Assembly: GCF_900143525.1 (NCBI RefSeq)
Contig: NZ_FREZ01000002.1
Span: 310,001 to 374,000, forward strand
Source of the DNA: Ruegeria sp. Alg231-54
GTDB taxonomy: Bacteria > Pseudomonadota > Alphaproteobacteria > Rhodobacterales > Rhodobacteraceae
Direction of reading: 5' to 3'
Length of the DNA stretch: 64,000 nucleotides
Shown: positions 45,066 through 53,802 of the stretch, one piece after another
How the letters are laid out: every line of letters begins with the position of its first letter
Numbering within the stretch: the first letter of the stretch is position 1
Translations under genes and position numbers: made by a program
Notes under the pieces: model-generated
What the model saw: only the letters and a program-made list of their open reading frames with translations
The model's database searches: none
Told to the model about the DNA's origin: nothing

Positions 45066-45083
45066 CTCACTATACGTAGTGAG
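45066..45083 (+). promoter_or_regulatory. Perfect dyad CTCACTA-TACG-TAGTGAG at the betI start
   Basis: Arms of 7 bases lie 10-27 bases before the betI ATG and overlap a possible -10 (TATACG). Either a second regulator site or a hairpin in the leader that covers the start region. Confidence 0.45.
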
Positions 45084-45092
45084 GGGATAGCG

Positions 45093-45665
45093 ATGCCGAA
45101 ACTCGGAATGGAGCCAATCCGCCGTGACGCGATCGTCAAGGCAACAATTGCCGAGCTCGGGTCGAAGAAATCCCTTGATGTAACTGTCAGCCAGATTGCC
45201 AAACGGGCAGGTATGTCCAGCGCGCTGGCTCATCACTATTTCGGTGGCAAAGATCAGATCTTTCTGGCTGCCATGCGCCGCATCCTATCGGACTTTGCCG
45301 ACGAAGCCAGGCAAGAGCTGAAGAATGCCGTCCCGCAGGAGCGCGCGCAGGCCATTATCCGGGCCTGTTTTGCACCATCATGTTTCACACCGGATGTCAT
45401 CGCTGCGTGGATGACGTTCTACGTGCTGGCCCAAACCAATGACGACGCCTTGCGCCTGTGGCAAATCTATCAGGCGCGTATCCGGTCGAACCTGACACAC
45501 GCCCTGCGCCCATTGCTGGGCGATCCGGCCGAGGCGGCCGAAAACATGATCGCCCTGATCGATGGGCTGTATATCCGCGCCGCACTCAGCGCGCCGGAAG
45601 AACCGCAACTGGCGGTCAATCACGCGATGCGTGTCCTCAACACTCTGCTCGAGGCTGAAAAATGA
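45093..45665 (+). CDS. betI: BetI-type TetR transcriptional repressor
   Basis: A 190-residue TetR repressor beginning MPKLGMEPIRRDAIVKATI, with the helix-turn-helix SQIAKRAGMSSALAHHYFGGKDQI and the C-terminal BetI domain (WMTFYVLAQTNDDALRLWQIY). BetI represses choline-to-betaine genes and is released by choline. GAGGGGATAGCG precedes the ATG. Its stop overlaps the betC start (ATGA). Confidence 0.95.
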   Translation: MPKLGMEPIRRDAIVKATIAELGSKKSLDVTVSQIAKRAGMSSALAHHYFGGKDQIFLAAMRRILSDFADEARQELKNAVPQERAQAIIRACFAPSCFTPDVIAAWMTFYVLAQTNDDALRLWQIYQARIRSNLTHALRPLLGDPAEAAENMIALIDGLYIRAALSAPEEPQLAVNHAMRVLNTLLEAEK

Positions 45666-47170
45666 CAAAACCGAACATTCTGATCCTGATGGTGGATCAG
45701 CTGAACGGGACCCTCTTTCCAGACGGTCCCGCTGACTGGCTTCACGTTCCGAACCTGAAGAAGCTGGCTGAGCGGTCGACCCGGTTTGCCAATGCTTATA
45801 CGGCTTCGCCTCTGTGCGCGCCGGGGCGGGCCAGTTTCATGTCCGGCCAGTTGCCCTCGCGCACGGGTGTCTACGACAACGCCGCCGAATTCCGCAGTGA
45901 TATCCCAACATATGCGCACCATCTGCGGCGCGCGGGCTATTACACCTGCCTGTCCGGTAAGATGCACTTTGTCGGCCCTGACCAGATGCACGGGTTCGAG
46001 GACCGCCTGACCACTGATATCTATCCAGCTGATTTCGGTTGGACACCGGATTATCGCAAACCGGGCGAGCGTATTGACTGGTGGTACCACAATATGGGTT
46101 CGGTGACGGGTGCAGGTGTGGCCGAAATCTCCAACCAGATGGAGTATGACGACGAGGTTGCCTACAACGCCAAGGCCAAGCTTTATGATCTGGCGCGCGG
46201 CAAGGATGACCGCCCGTGGTGCGTGACCGTCAGCTTTACCCACCCGCACGACCCTTACGTGGCGCGCCGCAAGTATTGGGATCTGTACGAAGACTGCGAG
46301 CACCTGCAGCCCGAGATTGCGGACGTTGGTTATGACAATCAGGACCCGCACTCCAAGCGTATCTTTGATGCCAATGATTGGCGCAGCTTCGACATCACAG
46401 AAGAAGACATCCGCAAGTCGCGCCGCGCGTACTTTTCCAATATCTCGTATCTGGACGACAAGATCGGTGAAATCCTAGAGGTGCTGGAAACAACCCGGCA
46501 AGAGGCGATCATCATGTTTGTCTCGGATCACGGCGACATGCTGGGTGAACGGGGTCTGTGGTTCAAAATGAACTTCTACGAGGGATCGGCACGCGTGCCG
46601 TTGATGATTGCCGCGACGGATATGCCGGCAGGCCGTATCGACACACCGGTTTCGACAATCGACGTCACGCCAACCCTTGGCGCACTGGCGGGTGTAGATA
46701 TGGCCGAGATCGCGCCGTGGACCGATGGCGAAGACCTTGTACCACTGGCCAATGGCACCGAACGGACTGCTCCGGTGAAGATGGAATACGCGGCCGAAGG
46801 CTCGTATGCGCCGCTGGTTTCGCTGCGCTACGGCAAGTGGAAATACAATCGCTGCGCATTGGACCCTGATCAGCTGTACGATCTTGAGGCTGACCCGCAT
46901 GAGTTGGAAAACCTTGCGGAAAACCCCGAACACGCAGGTACGCTGGAAACTCTACGCGCGAAATCTCAGGCGCGTTGGGACTTGGATCAATTTGACGCGG
47001 ATGTCCGCGCCAGCCAGGCGCGCCGTTGGGTTGTTTACGAGGCGCTGCGGCAGGGCGGGTATTACCCATGGGATTACCAGCCACTGCAGAAGGCATCCGA
47101 GCGCTACATGCGCAACCACATGGATCTGAATGTCGTCGAGGAAAACGCCCGCTTCCCACGCGGCGAGTAA
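45662..47170 (+). CDS. betC: Choline-sulfatase
   Basis: A 502-residue sulfatase of the alkaline-phosphatase superfamily that hydrolyses choline-O-sulfate to choline and sulfate. The N-terminal metal Asp (MVDQLNG), [12 protein letters not shown] (Cys52, converted to formylglycine) and the [18 protein letters not shown] active-site segment are present. The sulfatase motif is CAPGR rather than the usual CxPSR or CxPAR. ATGA overlap with betI. Cytoplasmic. Confidence 0.93.
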   Translation: MTKPNILILMVDQLNGTLFPDGPADWLHVPNLKKLAERSTRFANAYTASPLCAPGRASFMSGQLPSRTGVYDNAAEFRSDIPTYAHHLRRAGYYTCLSGKMHFVGPDQMHGFEDRLTTDIYPADFGWTPDYRKPGERIDWWYHNMGSVTGAGVAEISNQMEYDDEVAYNAKAKLYDLARGKDDRPWCVTVSFTHPHDPYVARRKYWDLYEDCEHLQPEIADVGYDNQDPHSKRIFDANDWRSFDITEEDIRKSRRAYFSNISYLDDKIGEILEVLETTRQEAIIMFVSDHGDMLGERGLWFKMNFYEGSARVPLMIAATDMPAGRIDTPVSTIDVTPTLGALAGVDMAEIAPWTDGEDLVPLANGTERTAPVKMEYAAEGSYAPLVSLRYGKWKYNRCALDPDQLYDLEADPHELENLAENPEHAGTLETLRAKSQARWDLDQFDADVRASQARRWVVYEALRQGGYYPWDYQPLQKASERYMRNHMDLNVVEENARFPRGE

Positions 47171-47174
47171 CCTC

Positions 47175-47200
47175 TTCACCTTTTTGAAAATACTCCTGCC
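47175..47200 (+). repeat. Post-stop element, copy 2 (TTCACCTTTTTGAAAATACTCC)
   Basis: Begins four bases after the betC stop and runs into the long hairpin at 47194-47228. Compare 17092 and 49303. Confidence 0.45.
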
Positions 47201-47228
47201 GAACGGTTCAAAACGCAGTTCGGCAGGA
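47194..47228 (+). promoter_or_regulatory. Long hairpin between betC and betA
   Basis: TCCTGCCGAAC (47194-47204) and GTTCGGCAGGA (47218-47228), 11 perfect base pairs with a 13-base loop, end three bases before the betA ribosome-binding site (GGAG). Could set betA translation or mRNA processing; no T-run, so not a simple terminator. Confidence 0.6.
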
Positions 47229-47243
47229 TATGGAGACCTGAAA

Positions 47244-48902
47244 ATGGAAGCAGATTTCGTCATCGTCGGCGCAGGATCAGCGGGTTGCGCAATGGCGTAT
47301 CGCCTGAGCGAGGCCGGGGCCTCGGTACTGGTGATCGAACATGGCGGGACCGATGCGGGTCCGTTCATTCAGATGCCAGCGGCATTGAGCTATCCGATGA
47401 ACATGCCGATGTATGATTGGGGTTACAAGTCCGAGCCTGAGCCGCACCTGAATAACCGGGAACTGGCTTGCCCGCGCGGCAAGGTTATTGGTGGATCGTC
47501 ATCGATCAACGGCATGGTTTACGTACGTGGCCACGCGCGTGATTTTGACACCTGGGCCGAGATGGGTGCCGATGGCTGGTCCTATGCGGATGTGCTGCCC
47601 TATTACAAACGCATGGAGACCTGGCATGACGGTGGGCATGGTGGTGATCCGACATGGCGCGGCACCGATGGCCCGCTGCATGTCTCGCGCGGACCGCGCG
47701 AGAACCCGCTGTTTCAGGCTTTCGTCGATGCAGGTCAGCAGGCGGGATACGAAGTTACCGGCGACTATAACGGTGAAAAGCAGGAAGGCTTCGGCCCGAT
47801 GGAGCAAACCGTCTGGAAAGGACGGCGTTGGTCGGCGGCGAATGCCTATCTGAAACCTGCGCTCAAGCGCGACAACTGCGATATCGTGCGCGGACTGGCC
47901 ACAAAGGTGGTCATGGAAAATGGCCGCGCAATTGGAGTGGAATTGATCCGAGGTGGCAAGACTGAGGTCATCCGCGCCCGGCGCGAGGTGGTTCTTGCCG
48001 CGTCCTCCATCAACTCTCCCAAGCTGCTGATGCTGTCAGGCATCGGTCCGGCAGCGCATCTGGCCGAGCATGGAATCGACATCGTGGCGGATCGCCCGGG
48101 GGTCGGTGCGAACCTTCAGGACCATCTGGAGCTTTACATCCAGCAGGCATCCCTACAGCCTATCACGCTGTACAAACACTGGAACCTGATCAGCAAAGGT
48201 CTGATCGGGGCGCAGTGGCTGTTCACAAAAACCGGTCTGGGTGCATCCAACCAATTCGAAAGTGCGGCTTTCATTCGGTCCAAACCGGGCGTGGAATACC
48301 CAGATATTCAATATCACTTCCTGCCAATTGCCGTTCGCTATGATGGCCAGGCGGCGGCCGAAGGTCATGGGTTCCAGGCGCATGTCGGACCGATGCGCTC
48401 GCCGTCGCGCGGGGCGGTGACGCTGCGGTCAGCCAATGTCGAAGACAGGCCAGTGATCCGATTCAACTACATGAGCCATGAAGAGGATTGGGCAGATTTT
48501 CGCACCTGTATTCGCCTGACGCGTGAGATTTTCGGACAGGATGCGTTCAAACCTTATTCCGGTAAAGAAATACAACCGGGTGCAGATGTGCAATCTGACG
48601 AAGCGCTTAATGCCTTTATCGCCGAACATGCTGAAAGTGCTTATCACCCCTGTGGAACCTGCCGTATGGGCCGGGCGGATGACAAAAATGCTGTGGTCGA
48701 TCCGCAGGGACGCGTGATTGGTGTGGATGGCTTGCGTGTTGCCGACAGCTCGATCTTTCCGCAGATAACCAACGGCAATCTGAACGCGCCGTCGATCATG
48801 GTGGGTGAGAAGATGTCCGACCATCTGTTGGGCAAGGAAGCCTTGCCTTCCGCCAATGACCGCCCTTGGATTCACCCGCAATGGGCTGTTGCCCAACGGT
48901 GA
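47244..48902 (+). CDS. betA: Choline dehydrogenase
   Basis: A 552-residue GMC flavoenzyme that oxidises choline to betaine aldehyde. FAD fingerprint [23 protein letters not shown] signature [18 protein letters not shown], and the C-terminal catalytic His in [10 protein letters not shown]. The start is ATG at 47244 with TGGAG upstream. Membrane-associated in related bacteria. betB (betaine aldehyde dehydrogenase) is not next to it, although the usual order is betI-betC-betA-betB or similar. Confidence 0.95.
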   Translation: MEADFVIVGAGSAGCAMAYRLSEAGASVLVIEHGGTDAGPFIQMPAALSYPMNMPMYDWGYKSEPEPHLNNRELACPRGKVIGGSSSINGMVYVRGHARDFDTWAEMGADGWSYADVLPYYKRMETWHDGGHGGDPTWRGTDGPLHVSRGPRENPLFQAFVDAGQQAGYEVTGDYNGEKQEGFGPMEQTVWKGRRWSAANAYLKPALKRDNCDIVRGLATKVVMENGRAIGVELIRGGKTEVIRARREVVLAASSINSPKLLMLSGIGPAAHLAEHGIDIVADRPGVGANLQDHLELYIQQASLQPITLYKHWNLISKGLIGAQWLFTKTGLGASNQFESAAFIRSKPGVEYPDIQYHFLPIAVRYDGQAAAEGHGFQAHVGPMRSPSRGAVTLRSANVEDRPVIRFNYMSHEEDWADFRTCIRLTREIFGQDAFKPYSGKEIQPGADVQSDEALNAFIAEHAESAYHPCGTCRMGRADDKNAVVDPQGRVIGVDGLRVADSSIFPQITNGNLNAPSIMVGEKMSDHLLGKEALPSANDRPWIHPQWAVAQR

Positions 48903-48915
48903 AAGACGGCATGAT

Positions 48916-48929
48916 TTGATCCGCGTCAA
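48916..48929. promoter_or_regulatory. FNR/Crp-type box TTGATCCGCGTCAA
   Basis: Near-perfect match to TTGAT-N4-ATCAA, the FnrL/FNR consensus, with one mismatch in the right arm. It lies 65 bases before the DUF465 start. Confidence 0.5.
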
Positions 48930-48993
48930 AGCTTGACGGGGTCGGGGCGAATAGACTTGAATCGTAACGACATATTTTCAGGAGCGAACAGGA

Positions 48994-49233
48994 ATGTCCC
49001 ACACCCCGCACGAACTGGCCGAAGAGTTTCCGGACAAGGTTGAGCTGATGAGCCAGCTTAAGCAAACGGACGCTCATTTTTCGCGGCTGGCGGACGAGTA
49101 TCATGAGATCAACCGCGCGGTTCATCGTGCCGAAACCAATGTCGAACCGATGGATGATATTGCTGAGACAGATCTGCGTAAAAGACGTGCGGTTCTGAAA
49201 GACGAGATCTGGGCGATCTTGTCTAAGTCCTGA
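48994..49233 (+). CDS. DUF465 (YdcH-like) small protein
   Basis: A 79-residue coiled-coil-like protein of DUF465: HTPHELAEEFPDKVELMSQL, DAHFSRLADEYHEINRAVHRAE and the Arg-rich RKRRAVLKDEIWAIL end. Small DUF465 proteins are widespread in Proteobacteria and poorly understood. CAGGAG precedes the ATG. Preceded by an FNR-type box, so it may be induced by low oxygen (inference). Confidence 0.87.
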   Translation: MSHTPHELAEEFPDKVELMSQLKQTDAHFSRLADEYHEINRAVHRAETNVEPMDDIAETDLRKRRAVLKDEIWAILSKS

Positions 49234-49240
49234 GAAATGG

Positions 49241-49272
49241 CGGGGGCTCTGCCCCCGTCGCGGCAAGCCGCG
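49241..49272 (+). terminator. Double hairpin after the DUF465 gene
   Basis: CGGGGGC-TCT-GCCCCCG (49241-49257) and CGCGGC-AA-GCCGCG (49259-49272) in tandem, then a T-run at 49287-49292. Convergent scfR ends at 49306, so it may serve both strands. Confidence 0.65.
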
Positions 49273-49273
49273 C

Positions 49274-49303
49274 CTCCCCCAGGATATTTTTTGGCCAGGT
49301 GAA
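49274..49303 (-). repeat. Post-stop element, copy 3 (TTCACCTGGCCAAAAAATATCC)
   Basis: Read on the minus strand it begins 2 bases after the scfR stop and continues into the GC-rich hairpins. Compare 17092 and 47175. Confidence 0.45.
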
Positions 49304-49305
49304 GA

Positions 49306-50706
49306 TCAGGTGACTTCATAGGGCAAGGTGCCGCGGGTATGGGCGTCGATCGTCAGGCGTCTTTCCAATGGCGGGACCGATCGCTGATGACAATTCGGCC
49401 GCTCGCAGATGCGGCAGGATATGCCAATTGGTTCGTAAGCGCTGGCGTTGTTGAAATCCAGATTATCGGCATAAACCAACGCCTCGGCGTGGCGCACCTC
49501 GCACCCCAAGGCAATGGCATAGCGACGGACTGGTGCGCCGTATGAGCCGCCCGACTTCGACACGTCCCGAGCCAAAGATATGTACTGAACACCATCGGGT
49601 GTTTCTGCCAGCTGCCGCAGGAAGTGGCCGGGCGTTTCGAAAGCGCGGTGGACGTTCCATAGGGGGCAGGCGCCGCCGAACCGGGCAAATTGCAGGCGCG
49701 TGGCCGAGTGTCTTTTGGTGATCGTTCCGGCCTGATCGACGCGAACGAAAAAAAACGGAATACCTTTTGCGCCAGGGCGTTGCAGGGTCGACAACCTGTG
49801 CGCCACCTGTTCGATTGATGCGCCAAACCGGTTGCTAAGCAGTTCAAGGTCGTGACGGTATTCCTGTGCTGTAGCCAGAAATTTGGCATAAGGCATCAAC
49901 GATGCGCCGGCGAAATAATTTGCCAGCCCGATCTTGGCAATGGCGCGGGCTTCATCACTGTGAAATTTGGCAAAATCTAACGTTGCTTCAAGAAGTTTGT
50001 CCTGGCTGATCAGTGCAACCTGCAACAACAACTGAAACACCTGAGTTTGTGGTGCGGTTCTGGACGAAAGCTGCAGTGTTTTGTTTTCTGGGTCGTACTT
50101 TCGGGTTTCATCGATATCCGGGAATTGGACCCGGATGCCGCGCTCCGCGAGGCTGTCCAAGGCTGCAGCGCGTATGCCACCGGCATCCTCGGCGCGCCCG
50201 GCAAATCGTTCAGCTGCGCGGTCCATCGCGTCGATATAGTTGTCGCAATAGTGGAAGAAGTCCCGCACTTCCTCCCATGGGCTAGCCTGGATTTGCGCGT
50301 CTTCGCGCCCCAATGCTTCGTCAAGGGAGGCCAGGCGTTCATGCGTCTGACGATAGGTGCGGTGCAGGGCAATGAAGGCCCGTGCCAGAGCGGGTGCGTT
50401 TGAAGCCGTGAGGCGGAGATCGGCGAGCGGCGGAACAGCGTCGTCAAAGACCGGATCTGCCAATGCCTCGCGCATGTCCGAGACTAGGCGTTCACTGTCG
50501 CCGGTGCTCAACTCAGTGACATCCATTCCGAATTCCTGCGCCAGCGCCAGAACAACCGTGGTCGATATTGGGCGGTTGTTGTTCTCCATCTGGTTCAGAT
50601 AGGGCAGGGAAACACCCAGTTTGGCGGCAAATTCTTTTTGGGTCAGTGACAGGCGCGTGCGCATTTCGCGTAGCTTTGCACCTGCATAGAGTTTCTGAGT
50701 CGCCAT
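49306..50706 (-). CDS. Short-chain fatty acyl-CoA regulator (ScfR/PccR family)
   Basis: A 466-residue regulator: N-terminal XRE helix-turn-helix (about 10-65, LREMRTRLSLTQKEFAAKLGVSLPYLNQMENNNRP), an IrrE-like middle domain and a C-terminal DUF2083-type domain with a Cys cluster (CRICERPNCHQRS). In Rhodobacter sphaeroides the orthologous PccR controls propionyl-CoA carboxylase by binding paired TTTGCAAA motifs. The ATG at 50706 has AAAGG upstream; the TTG at 50721 lies within the operator. pccB, its expected target, starts 1.4 kb away on the other strand. Acts in the cytoplasm with acyl-CoA as likely ligand. Confidence 0.88.
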   Translation of the reverse strand: MATQKLYAGAKLREMRTRLSLTQKEFAAKLGVSLPYLNQMENNNRPISTTVVLALAQEFGMDVTELSTGDSERLVSDMREALADPVFDDAVPPLADLRLTASNAPALARAFIALHRTYRQTHERLASLDEALGREDAQIQASPWEEVRDFFHYCDNYIDAMDRAAERFAGRAEDAGGIRAAALDSLAERGIRVQFPDIDETRKYDPENKTLQLSSRTAPQTQVFQLLLQVALISQDKLLEATLDFAKFHSDEARAIAKIGLANYFAGASLMPYAKFLATAQEYRHDLELLSNRFGASIEQVAHRLSTLQRPGAKGIPFFFVRVDQAGTITKRHSATRLQFARFGGACPLWNVHRAFETPGHFLRQLAETPDGVQYISLARDVSKSGGSYGAPVRRYAIALGCEVRHAEALVYADNLDFNNASAYEPIGISCRICERPNCHQRSVPPLERRLTIDAHTRGTLPYEVT

Positions 50707-50714
50707 GTTGGGCC

Positions 50715-50752
50715 TTTGCAACTTTCCTAATTCGGCAAGCTAACTTTGCAAA
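50715..50752. promoter_or_regulatory. ScfR operator at the scfR start
   Basis: TTTGCAAC (50715-50722), TTCGGCAA (50731-50738) and TTTGCAAA (50745-50752). Read on the gene strand, TTTGCAAA-GTTA-GCTTGCCGA has the 4-base spacing reported for PccR sites. The block overlaps the region just before the start codon, so it suits autorepression. Confidence 0.6.
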
Positions 50753-50770
50753 CCGTCATAGGCAAGCCAT

Positions 50771-51976
50771 TCAAAGGCCCAGTTGTCGTTCGCGTCGAAT
50801 GACGGACAATATTGCGCATACTGCCAGGACCGAGGTTGCCAGCATCAACCAAAGCAGGGGCATTGCTCCAGTTTCATGGGTTAGCAAGGCTCCTGCAAGC
50901 GCGCTGAGGCCTGCACCGCCGCCCAACATGATGGCGCCACTCAGCCCGGATGCCGTCGCGGCCAGATGCGGTCGCACCGAAAGCGCGCCTGAGGTTGCGT
51001 TGGGAATCGTCATGCCATTTCCAATGCCAACAAAGGTCATGAATCCGAAAAAGCTGAGCGCTGTTCCGAAACCGGCCAGAAACAAGATGGCGGACATTGC
51101 AACGCCTGCTGCGTTCAGCCAGCAGCCCCAAAGTACCATTCGATTGACGCCGAAGTGAACGGAATAGCGACCGCTGAAGAAGTTACCAAAAAAGTACCCA
51201 ACGGCTGGGGCGCCAAAGTAAATGCCGACCTCGGCGGCGCTGAGGCCGAATAGTTCGGTGCCGATAAAGGGAGCGCCGCCCAGATAGGCAAAGAAGGCGC
51301 CAGACGACAGTGCTGATGACAGCGAATAGCCCCAAAATCGCGGGGAACCCAACAGTTCGGGGTATTCCCGGAATTGTTGAACCAGTGTTTTGCCGCTCTT
51401 GGCTGAGGTTTCGCCAAAATCTGAGTAAGTTAATATCAGTGTCATGACGCCAAGAGCAAAGGGCAGCCAGAAGTTGGCTTTCCAGCCAAAGCTCTCCTCT
51501 AGCAGACCTCCGATCGCGGGTCCGATCATGGGAACGATGGCCATGCCCATCGTGACGTAACCGATCATCGACGCGGCCTGGTCCTGATCATATAAGTCCC
51601 GAACTGCCGCACGGCTAAGAACCATCCCGACCACGATGATGGCCTGGCACATCCGGAAGACAAGAAAGACATGAATGTTGGGTGCGTAGATGCACCCCAG
51701 CGTAGCCACCAGAAAAAGAGCCAACCCCCAAAGTAGAACGGGGCGGCGCCCCGCCTTGTCGGCAATTGGTCCAATCAGGATTTGAAGCACCGCATTGACC
51801 AGCAGGTACAGGGCAATCGACAGTTGCATGACCTTGTAGTCGGCCTGAAAGTGCAGTGCCATATTGGGCAGGCTCGGCAAAAACAGATTGAGGCTGAGCG
51901 CGGACAATCCGGACAGCAAAACCAGCGTGGTAATTTTAGGAGGCGAGCGATGCGCCGACGAAGAACTAAACTGCAT
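50771..51976 (-). CDS. Bcr/CflA-type multidrug efflux MFS transporter
   Basis: A 401-residue MFS protein with twelve helices. The Bcr/CflA signature region LSLNLFLPSLPNMALHFQ lies in helix 1, and GPIADKAGRRPVLLWG is motif A. Members export bicyclomycin, sulfonamides, or cysteine. The gene runs toward scfR, whose ATG is 65 bases past its stop. The two are not obviously functionally linked. Confidence 0.88.
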   Translation of the reverse strand: MQFSSSSAHRSPPKITTLVLLSGLSALSLNLFLPSLPNMALHFQADYKVMQLSIALYLLVNAVLQILIGPIADKAGRRPVLLWGLALFLVATLGCIYAPNIHVFLVFRMCQAIIVVGMVLSRAAVRDLYDQDQAASMIGYVTMGMAIVPMIGPAIGGLLEESFGWKANFWLPFALGVMTLILTYSDFGETSAKSGKTLVQQFREYPELLGSPRFWGYSLSSALSSGAFFAYLGGAPFIGTELFGLSAAEVGIYFGAPAVGYFFGNFFSGRYSVHFGVNRMVLWGCWLNAAGVAMSAILFLAGFGTALSFFGFMTFVGIGNGMTIPNATSGALSVRPHLAATASGLSGAIMLGGGAGLSALAGALLTHETGAMPLLWLMLATSVLAVCAILSVIRRERQLGL

Positions 51977-52078
51977 AGTTCACGTGTATAGTCACCACGG
52001 ATAAGAATGCCATCCATCACGCGTTTTGCGAGTGAAAATTAGCAAGTTTACAATTTTCACCAAGATGATTGGATAAGA

Positions 52079-52094
52079 TTTGCAAATTTGCCGA
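52079..52094. promoter_or_regulatory. ScfR-type sites upstream of pccB
   Basis: TTTGCAAA (52079-52086) followed directly by TTTGCCGA (52087-52094). A second degenerate pair, TTAGCAAG-TTTACAAT, lies at 52039-52054. They sit just upstream of the likely -35 region, as expected for an activator site. Confidence 0.6.
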
Positions 52095-52122
52095 AAGATA
52101 CTTTGGTCTCGCGGCATCTGCG

Positions 52123-52128
52123 TATAGT
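52123..52128 (+). promoter_or_regulatory. Possible -10 element of pccB
   Basis: TATAGT, 32 bases before the start codon; the -35 (CTTTGG, 16 bases upstream) is poor, consistent with a promoter that needs an activator. Confidence 0.4.
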
Positions 52129-52159
52129 GTCCGGCCAGATTTTACAGGGGATCATAGTT

Positions 52160-53692
52160 ATGAAAGACATCCTTTCCGAACTTGAAGACCGTCGCGACAA
52201 CGCGCGGCTGGGTGGTGGACAAAAGCGCATCGACGCACAGCACTCGCGCGGCAAACTCACTGCGCGCGAACGGGTCGAACTGTTGCTGGATGAAGGCAGC
52301 TTTGAAGAATTTGACATGTTTGTCAGCCATCGGTGCACCGATTTCGGGATGGAGAAGCAAAGGCCAGCGGGTGACGGTGTCGTTACTGGCTGGGGTACGA
52401 TCAATGGTCGCATGGTTTATGTGTTCAGCCAGGACTTTACAGTCTTTGGCGGCTCGCTTTCGGAAACCCATGCTCAGAAGATCTGCAAGATCATGGATAT
52501 GGCCGTTCAGAACGGTGCACCGGTGATTGGCATTAACGACTCGGGCGGGGCGCGAATTCAGGAAGGCGTGGCGTCGCTGGCTGGTTATGCCGAGGTGTTC
52601 CAGCGCAACATCATGGCGTCAGGCGTGGTTCCGCAGATCAGCGTGATCATGGGGCCCTGTGCTGGTGGCGCAGTCTACAGCCCGGCGATGACCGACTTTA
52701 TCTTCATGGTCAAAGACACCTCGTACATGTTTGTGACCGGCCCCGACGTGGTCAAGACGGTCACAAACGAAGTCGTTACCGCCGAGGAACTGGGTGGGGC
52801 GTCGACCCATACCAAGAAATCCTCGGTTGCTGACGGGGCGTTTGAGAACGACGTCGAAGCATTGGCCGAGGTGCGCCGTTTGGTTGATTTCCTGCCGCTC
52901 AACAACCGCGAAAAGCCGCCAGTGCGCCCGTTCTTTGACGAACCCGACCGTCTGGAATCCTCGCTGGATACGTTGATCCCCGACAACCCTAATACGCCGT
53001 ACGACATGAAGGAACTCATCACCAAAGTGGCGGATGAGGGTGATTTCTACGAAATTCAGGAGGATTTTGCCAAAAACATCATCACCGGGTTCATCCGGCT
53101 AGAAGGACAGACTGTGGGCGTTGTAGCCAATCAGCCGATGATTCTGGCGGGTTGTTTGGACATCGACAGCTCGCGCAAGGCCGCGCGGTTTGTGCGGTTT
53201 TGCGATTGCTTCGAAATTCCGATCCTGACGGTGGTGGATGTGCCTGGCTTCCTGCCGGGGACGTCGCAGGAATATGGCGGAGTGATCAAGCACGGTGCCA
53301 AGCTGTTGTTTGCCTACGGTGAAGCCACGGTGCCAAAAGTTACCGTCATCACCCGTAAGGCTTATGGTGGTGCCTATGATGTTATGGCGTCCAAGCACCT
53401 GCGCGGTGACTTCAACTATGCCTGGCCTACAGCCGAAATCGCGGTGATGGGCGCAAAGGGCGCGACCGAGATCATTCACCGTGCCGATCTGGGCGATGCC
53501 GAGAAAATTGTACAGCACACGCAGGACTACGAGGACAGGTTTGCGAACCCGTTTGTTGCGGCCGAGCGTGGCTTTATCGATGAGGTGATCATGCCTCAAT
53601 CGACCCGCCGTCGCGTTTCGCGGGCCTTTGCCAGCTTGCGGAACAAGCAGCTGACGAACCCGTGGAAAAAGCACGACAACATCCCCCTTTAA
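52160..53692 (+). CDS. pccB: Propionyl-CoA carboxylase beta subunit
   Basis: A 510-residue carboxyltransferase subunit that moves CO2 from biotin to propionyl-CoA. The start is ATG at 52160 with AGGGG upstream. The N-terminal acyl-CoA site ([28 protein letters not shown]) and C-terminal carboxybiotin site ([27 protein letters not shown]) are complete. Pairs with PccA (56994). It begins the propionyl-CoA assimilation block, controlled by ScfR. Confidence 0.95.
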   Translation: MKDILSELEDRRDNARLGGGQKRIDAQHSRGKLTARERVELLLDEGSFEEFDMFVSHRCTDFGMEKQRPAGDGVVTGWGTINGRMVYVFSQDFTVFGGSLSETHAQKICKIMDMAVQNGAPVIGINDSGGARIQEGVASLAGYAEVFQRNIMASGVVPQISVIMGPCAGGAVYSPAMTDFIFMVKDTSYMFVTGPDVVKTVTNEVVTAEELGGASTHTKKSSVADGAFENDVEALAEVRRLVDFLPLNNREKPPVRPFFDEPDRLESSLDTLIPDNPNTPYDMKELITKVADEGDFYEIQEDFAKNIITGFIRLEGQTVGVVANQPMILAGCLDIDSSRKAARFVRFCDCFEIPILTVVDVPGFLPGTSQEYGGVIKHGAKLLFAYGEATVPKVTVITRKAYGGAYDVMASKHLRGDFNYAWPTAEIAVMGAKGATEIIHRADLGDAEKIVQHTQDYEDRFANPFVAAERGFIDEVIMPQSTRRRVSRAFASLRNKQLTNPWKKHDNIPL

Positions 53693-53802
53693 GGGAATGT
53701 GCCAGGAAATCTGCCCGGCCAAAACGGTTTGGACAGCGTCTCGGACAAACGGTCAGGGCAGATTACTTGGGTGCAAAATTGACTTTGAGGCCACAACTGC
53801 TA

